This document shows positions 38,603 to 42,374 of a stretch of 42,374 bases of DNA, piece by piece. The stretch covers positions 1 to 42,374 of the forward strand of contig JAEXGR010000020.1 of NCBI GenBank assembly GCA_023450745.1, in the 5' to 3' direction. The stretch comes from Synergistota bacterium (GTDB lineage Bacteria; Synergistota; Synergistia; Synergistales; Synergistaceae). How positions within the stretch are numbered: the stretch's first letter is position 1; the number at the start of each line of letters is the position of its first letter. The translations under genes and the position numbers were made by a program. Below the pieces are notes generated by a model, which did no database searches, was not told where the DNA came from, and saw nothing but the letters and a program-made list of their open reading frames with translations.

Positions 38603-39042
38603 TGTCTACGCTCCACGGTCATCTCTTCGACGGCCCCCAGTTCCCGGAGCGCGTCAAGGCCGGCGGTCACCCTGCCAATCACGATCACTGGCGACGAGAG
38701 CCCGGGGTCCCGCGTCTTATCGAAGAACAGCGCGAGCGACCGACCGCGAAGCCAATAGGCGAGGTCTCCGTCCTCAAAACTCTGCTGCCGCGCGCCCTCC
38801 TCCGAAAGCCCGCCTGGAATGGGGTCACCGTAATACTCGCGGTCCCGGAGGCGATTCATCCTGACCGTCACCGGAAGCCGGCGCGCCAACTCGCGCGCGG
38901 GGGCGCTCTCGTTGAGCTCCGCGGACAGCGACCGACCGCCGATCCGAATCGTCACCGGCGTATCCGCCGTTGCCGTACGTGATAATAACGGCGACGCGAG
39001 AGCCGCGAGTAACGCGGTATACAACAAAATTCGCTTTCTCAT
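38599..39042 (-). CDS. Exported cyclophilin-like fold protein (third copy)
   Basis: 147 residues from the ATG at 39042, which has AAGGAG 9 bases upstream; the open frame to 39144 has no such site. The signal peptide is MRKRILLYTALLAALASPLL, ending TATA. The mature part aligns with the other two copies: VTIRIGGRSLSAELNESAPA, LARRLPVTVRMNRLRDREYY, DGDLAYWLRGRSLALFFDKT, VIGRVTAGLD. Compared with the others it is the most charged. It is the first gene of a two-gene unit with the beta-propeller protein. Confidence 0.87.
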   Translation of the reverse strand: MRKRILLYTALLAALASPLLSRTATADTPVTIRIGGRSLSAELNESAPARELARRLPVTVRMNRLRDREYYGDPIPGGLSEEGARQQSFEDGDLAYWLRGRSLALFFDKTRDPGLSSPVIVIGRVTAGLDALRELGAVEEMTVERRQ

Positions 39043-39143
39043 TTTATCTTGCTCCTTTTTGCCGTGGAACGGCAGCACGGCAGCCTCATGACCGAGACCG
39101 CCGTTTCCCTTCCGACCATGGCGTCGTTTTTTATCGCGCTTCA

Positions 39144-39174
39144 AGGCTATCTCTTAGAGCGTTCTCTAAGTCAA
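39144..39174 (-). promoter_or_regulatory. MerR-type promoter of the third cyclophilin-like gene (TRGAG class)
   Basis: On the minus strand: TTGACT, a 19-bp spacer with TAGAGAACGCTCTA (perfect arms), then TAGCCT. The gene starts about 100 bp downstream. Confidence 0.88.
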
Positions 39175-39256
39175 GCCGCGGCCAAAACCTCCCGCCGCTT
39201 CCATGCCCGGCATCGCGCCGTGTTTTTCTTTTTGTGGGAAATTTCCCCGGCCGGCG

Positions 39257-40669
39257 CTACGCCCGCCGCTTCGTCTCCGCGACGGGAAGCGTGATCACGG
39301 CGCAGAGGCCGCCCCGCGGGCGGTTTTTCAGGACGAGCGAACCGTCGTTGAGCAGCACCATATTGCGGGCGATCGCCAGTCCGAGCCCCGTTCCGCCCGA
39401 TTCGCGGTTGCGCGATCCTTCCAGACGGTAGTATGGCTCAAAGACCTTTTCCAGCAGTTCGTCGGGAATGCCGGGGCCGTCGTCCTCAACTTTGATAATG
39501 ACCTCCGCCCCCTCCCGCGCCACGGAAATTACCGCGCCGCCGGCGTATTTGACGGCGTTCGTCAGCAGATTCTCGAGACTGCGCTTAAGGCAGGTGGGGC
39601 GCGCGCAGACAAGCAGCGGGGCGTCGGACTCCGGCATGGAGCCCAGACGGATATCTCCCTCCGCCCCCTCCATATCGTCGGCGACGCTCTCCACGAAGGC
39701 GACGACGTCCATCGGCACGGCCTTCTCCGAGGTATGCAGGCTCCGCGCGAGTTCAAGCCCCTGCTCGATTATCGAACGGATCTCTTCGAGGTTGGCGGCG
39801 AATTTCTCCCGCAGCTCGCCGGGCTCGATCTTGTCGAGCCGCAGCTGGATGCGCGCGAGCGGCGTGCGCAGGTCGTGCCCCATCGCCTCGAGCATGCCGT
39901 TTCTCTCGTTGAGGCTGTCGCAGATGCGCGCGCGCATCCGGTTGAACGACTGCGCCGCCTCGCGGATCTCCCGGCTGCCGCACTCATCCAAGGGGCGGGC
40001 CGCCTCGGGATTACGCCCGAAACGGTCTGCCTCCTGCGCGAGGCGCTCTATCGGCCTCGTCGCACAGCGGACTAAGATGATGACGATGAGCGAGAATATC
40101 AGCGATTCCAGCAAAACGAATATCCGCTGCCGCCATATCAGCCGTTCGTCCGTGATCGAGAGCGGCTGCGTCAGCTCCAGCCACTCCCCGCCGTCCATCT
40201 TTATCACCACCTGCATCGTGGGAAAAATGTACCCCGCAAATGCGGGCGCGGAAGCTTCCGGCGAATCCGCGCGCAGCATCCGCGTCCTAATGTCGGGTAT
40301 CTCCGCGCCCGCCGCGCCAAGAGCCGCGACAATCGCCTTTTTCATATCTACGGCCTTATAATAATCCTCGCTGTGCCAATCGGGCGCCGGAACCACGCGG
40401 AAACGGAACGGTTTGCGCAAAGTATCGCGCGAAGCGTCGAGCCTTTTCAGATACTCGCGGCGCTGCCGGGCGTCCATCGTATCCATCGCCTGATAAACCG
40501 AGGCGATGTAATCGCGTCCGATGCCCAGCACTTCCCTTATATAGGAATGCTGTACGGAACAGACGGCGTAGAAGTTGATAAATTGGTTCGCGGCGGCTCC
40601 CAGCACCAGAATCAGCAGGATCAAGCCAAAGAGCGAATCAGGCGTCAGCGCCCGGCAAAACCGTTTCAT
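39257..40669 (-). CDS. Two-component sensor histidine kinase
   Basis: 470 residues. Two membrane helices (about 13-33 and 180-200) flank a periplasmic sensor region of about 145 residues (YIREVLGIGRDYIASVYQAM ... GGEWLELTQPL). A HAMP linker (ATRPIERLAQEADRFGRN) follows, then the phospho-acceptor His in AMGHDLRTPLARIQLRLDKI, and the ATPase boxes NLLTNAVKYAGG (N), DDGPGIPDEL (G1), FEPYYRLEG (F) and SGGTGLGLAIARN (G2). All catalytic residues are present. It overlaps the stop of the response regulator gene by one base and forms a pair with it. The signal sensed is unknown. Confidence 0.96.
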   Translation of the reverse strand: MKRFCRALTPDSLFGLILLILVLGAAANQFINFYAVCSVQHSYIREVLGIGRDYIASVYQAMDTMDARQRREYLKRLDASRDTLRKPFRFRVVPAPDWHSEDYYKAVDMKKAIVAALGAAGAEIPDIRTRMLRADSPEASAPAFAGYIFPTMQVVIKMDGGEWLELTQPLSITDERLIWRQRIFVLLESLIFSLIVIILVRCATRPIERLAQEADRFGRNPEAARPLDECGSREIREAAQSFNRMRARICDSLNERNGMLEAMGHDLRTPLARIQLRLDKIEPGELREKFAANLEEIRSIIEQGLELARSLHTSEKAVPMDVVAFVESVADDMEGAEGDIRLGSMPESDAPLLVCARPTCLKRSLENLLTNAVKYAGGAVISVAREGAEVIIKVEDDGPGIPDELLEKVFEPYYRLEGSRNRESGGTGLGLAIARNMVLLNDGSLVLKNRPRGGLCAVITLPVAETKRRA

Positions 40670-41427
40670 CAGACATTCTCCCTGCGGACGGGGGCGGCGA
40701 GCATATAGCCGTCGCCGCGCATCGTCCGGATGAGGCCGGGGCTGCCCCCCTTGTCCCTGAGCTTCGCGCGCAGGCGGCTCACCTGCGCGTCGATGCTGCG
40801 GTCGTAGATGTTGAGGCTGCGCTCCGCAAGATAATCCATGATCATATCGCGCGTCACCACCTGCTGCGGATGGCTGAGCAGCAGCATCAGCAGACGAAAT
40901 TCAGCCGCCGAGAGCGGCACGACGACGCCCTCCCCGTCTATGAGGTGACGCGCCATGACGTTGAGCTTCCAGCCGCCGAAGGCAAGCACGCTCTCCGCCC
41001 CCTCCGCTCCCGGGGCCTCAACGCCGCGCGCTCCGCCCGAGAGCGACGAGCGGCGCAGCAGCGCGCGTATCCTCGCGATCAGCTCCCGCGCGTGAAAGGG
41101 CTTGCAGAGATAATCGTCACCGCCGATCTCCAAGCCAACGACCTTGTCGGTAGTATCCTTCAGCGCCGTCAGGAAGATTATCGGGACGGCGCACCAGGGC
41201 GTGCCGGGGACGCGAAGCCGGCGGCAGAGCGAAAGCCCGTCCTCTCCCGGCATCATGATGTCCAGCAGGATCAGGTCGAAGGACTCCCGCTCGAGGGCGG
41301 CAAAGAGCTCCGCGCCGTTCTTCGCCGCCTGCGAGTAATAGCCATACGCAGAGAGCGTCTCCGCGATCAGCTCGCGCAGCTCACGGTCGTCGTCTACGAT
41401 CAAAATCCTTGCCTGTTCCGCCGCCAT
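40669..41427 (-). CDS. OmpR-family response regulator
   Basis: 252 residues. The receiver domain has the acidic pocket (VDDDREL), the phosphorylated Asp in LILLDIMMPGEDGLSL, Thr in FLTALKD and Lys in YLCKPFHAREL. A linker of about 30 residues (RSSLSGGARGVEAPGAEGAE) is longer than usual. The winged helix of OmpR type follows (LSAAEFRLLMLLLSHPQQVV, DRSIDAQVSRLRAKLRD, IRTMRGDGYMLA). The ATG has GGAGGT upstream. It is transcribed before the sensor kinase from the same upstream region. Confidence 0.96.
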   Translation of the reverse strand: MAAEQARILIVDDDRELRELIAETLSAYGYYSQAAKNGAELFAALERESFDLILLDIMMPGEDGLSLCRRLRVPGTPWCAVPIIFLTALKDTTDKVVGLEIGGDDYLCKPFHARELIARIRALLRRSSLSGGARGVEAPGAEGAESVLAFGGWKLNVMARHLIDGEGVVVPLSAAEFRLLMLLLSHPQQVVTRDMIMDYLAERSLNIYDRSIDAQVSRLRAKLRDKGGSPGLIRTMRGDGYMLAAPVRRENV

Positions 41428-41655
41428 CGCCGATACCTCCGGTCATTCGCCTATTTATGCGACTCTATTTTAATACGCGGCGCGCCAATAATCCAACGAC
41501 ATAATCTGACAAACGCGTAAGGTTCCGTAAAAGAGGGAAAGATTACGTCGGCCTCGCGTCATACCCCCGTAAGGTTGGCGCGGTAAAGTATGCGCCATCA
41601 GGGACGCCGAAAAAACTCCGGCGGCAAACGACCGGCATGAGATGGAGGGAATAGG

Positions 41656-42042
41656 ATGTACACTGTAAAGCAGGTTTCTGAAATTACCGGAATTTCAAGC
41701 TATACGCTCAGGTTCTACGATAAAGAGGGACTTTTCCCTCACCTTGACAGAGACGAACAGAACAGGCGTCTCTTCTCCGATTCGGACCTCCGCAGTATCG
41801 GGACGATACAGGACCTTCGGGAGATGGGCTTTTCGATCGCCCAGATACGCGGCTATCTGGGGGCCGAGGAAAAGAGCGACGGCAAAGTAAGACACGACAT
41901 CATCATGGAGCAGATGGACCGCCTCAAGTCCGAGCTCGCCGCCGTCGTGCGTCAGATGAAGCTGCTCCAGTCAAAGGCGGAGTACTACGAAAACGCCGCA
42001 AACGGACATCCCGGCGCGCCGCTGACCGGCGCCGCCGCGTGA
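41656..42042 (+). CDS. MerR-family regulator (sixth in the window)
   Basis: 128 residues. HTH: MYTVKQVSEITGISSYTLRF, YDKEGLFPHLDRDEQNRRLF, then SIGTIQDLREMGFSIAQIRG and a dimerisation helix (MEQMDRLKSELAAVVRQMKL). GAGGGAAT lies upstream of the ATG. It is most like the island MerR at 10619 in the form NRRLF/NRRIF, but its codon use is native. No MerR-type promoter with a 19-bp spacer was found upstream of it. It is divergent from the response-regulator gene. Confidence 0.93.
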   Translation: MYTVKQVSEITGISSYTLRFYDKEGLFPHLDRDEQNRRLFSDSDLRSIGTIQDLREMGFSIAQIRGYLGAEEKSDGKVRHDIIMEQMDRLKSELAAVVRQMKLLQSKAEYYENAANGHPGAPLTGAAA

Positions 42043-42052
42043 AACAAACGCC

Positions 42053-42136
42053 ATGAAAATACCTTTTATGACCATTATGGCAATGCTCGCGGCCGTCTTC
42101 GCGGGCGTCGTGCTCTGGGATATCTGCTGCATGTAG
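42053..42136 (+). CDS. Possible 27-residue membrane peptide
   Basis: A short frame starts 10 bp after the merR stop and encodes a mostly hydrophobic peptide (MKIPFMTIMAMLAAVFAGVV, then LWDICCM) with a Cys pair at the end. It has no convincing ribosome site, so translation would depend on coupling to merR. It could be a chance frame. Confidence 0.3.
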   Translation: MKIPFMTIMAMLAAVFAGVVLWDICCM

Positions 42137-42239
42137 CCGGCGCGGCCGGCGCGCAGCTGCGTAAGCGTCAAACCTCCAATACCTATCCATTTTCATAACC
42201 TTCCCGTACCATTCGGTCAGGTCCGGTGTCCTAGCCCCC

Positions 42240-42374
42240 CTAGGCCGCCACTTCCGCGGCGGACTCTTCGGCCTTACCGCCGTCACTGCCGCCTGGCTCT
42301 TTGAGCCGGCAGAAGCCGGGCAGCTCTTTGCTCCAGGGCAGCAGCGTGGGGTACTGTTCCATGGCGATGTTGGG
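42240..42374 (-). CDS. C-terminal end of an unrecognised gene, cut by the window edge
   Basis: The minus-strand frame is open from the right edge to a TAG at 42240-42242 and encodes 44 residues: NIAMEQYPTLLPWSKELPGF, then CRLKEPGG and an Ala/Glu-rich tail (KAEESAAEVAA). Codon use is native and consistent with a real gene. I do not recognise the family from this end alone. The polar tail suggests a soluble or cytosolic C-terminus. Confidence 0.6.
   Translation of the reverse strand, partial: PNIAMEQYPTLLPWSKELPGFCRLKEPGGSDGGKAEESAAEVAA

Noticed and set aside
1..42374. tRNA or rRNA genes
   Set aside because: No T-loop/CCA-type pattern with cloverleaf arms and no rRNA-like segment was noticed; a tRNA scan would confirm.

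Overview
The window is GC-rich bacterial chromosome carrying an AT-rich island of about 5.5 kb. The gene set is strictly anaerobic in flavour: exported flavodoxin-like and FMN-binding proteins, DUF362 proteins, a nickel-pincer cofactor operon and many MerR regulators. With the codon style this suggests a Synergistota-type anaerobe such as Cloacibacillus. That assignment is inference; the window contains no rRNA, tRNA or other marker gene.

Layout. 0-2 kb: end of an aminotransferase gene, an FAH-family hydrolase, and a dehydrogenase of the SDR family reduced to its two ends. 2-5.7 kb: pentapeptide-repeat protein, DUF1275 membrane protein, and a PAS-GAF-GGDEF-EAL protein. 5.8-6.4 kb: a 34-bp tandem repeat, an extended -10 promoter, a fluoride riboswitch with terminator, and crcB. 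6.4-7.4 kb: a decayed stretch with two orphan MerR-type promoters. 7.4-13.0 kb: the AT-rich island, with broken restriction-modification genes and then a cassette of exported flavodoxin, exported alpha/beta hydrolase, merR, exported cupin, exported carboxymuconolactone-decarboxylase-like (CMD) protein and a DUF362 fragment. 13-16.8 kb: exported cyclophilin-like protein, LysR regulator, two MerR-family genes and a permease. 17-22 kb: nickel ECF transporter plus larE-larB-larC. 22-26.8 kb: FMN reductase-like protein, three tandem DUF362 genes and a second cyclophilin-like gene. 27-28.5 kb: an ATPase-nuclease. 28.7-34.8 kb: exported flavodoxin, FGE-like protein, MerR, CMD, FMN-binding protein, a membrane FMN/Fe-S protein, a monooxygenase-like protein and a flavin-reductase-like protein. 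34.8-37.7 kb: MerR with effector domain, YitT-type membrane protein and Eis-like acetyltransferase. 37.8-39.2 kb: beta-propeller protein and a third cyclophilin-like gene. 39.3-42.4 kb: two-component system, MerR, and the end of an unrecognised gene.

The main result is regulatory. Fifteen promoters have a TTGAC-type -35, an exactly 19-bp spacer carrying a perfect or near-perfect dyad, and a TAnnnT-like -10, which is the architecture of MerR-activated promoters. Twelve share the dyad TRGAGnnnnCTCYA. Two, both in the AT-rich island, share GGTAGTTACTACC. One, between the large MerR and the yitT-like gene, has CTGGnnnnnnnCCAG. The TRGAG sites precede mostly exported redox-type genes (cyclophilin-like, DUF362, FMN-binding, membrane FMN/Fe-S, monooxygenase and flavin-reductase-like proteins), a merR-FGE-flavodoxin operon, a permease and the nickel-lar operon. 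They therefore appear to define a local envelope/redox regulon. The island looks like an independently acquired version of the same kind of regulon with its own regulator and operator. The inducer and the physiological role cannot be read from the sequence.
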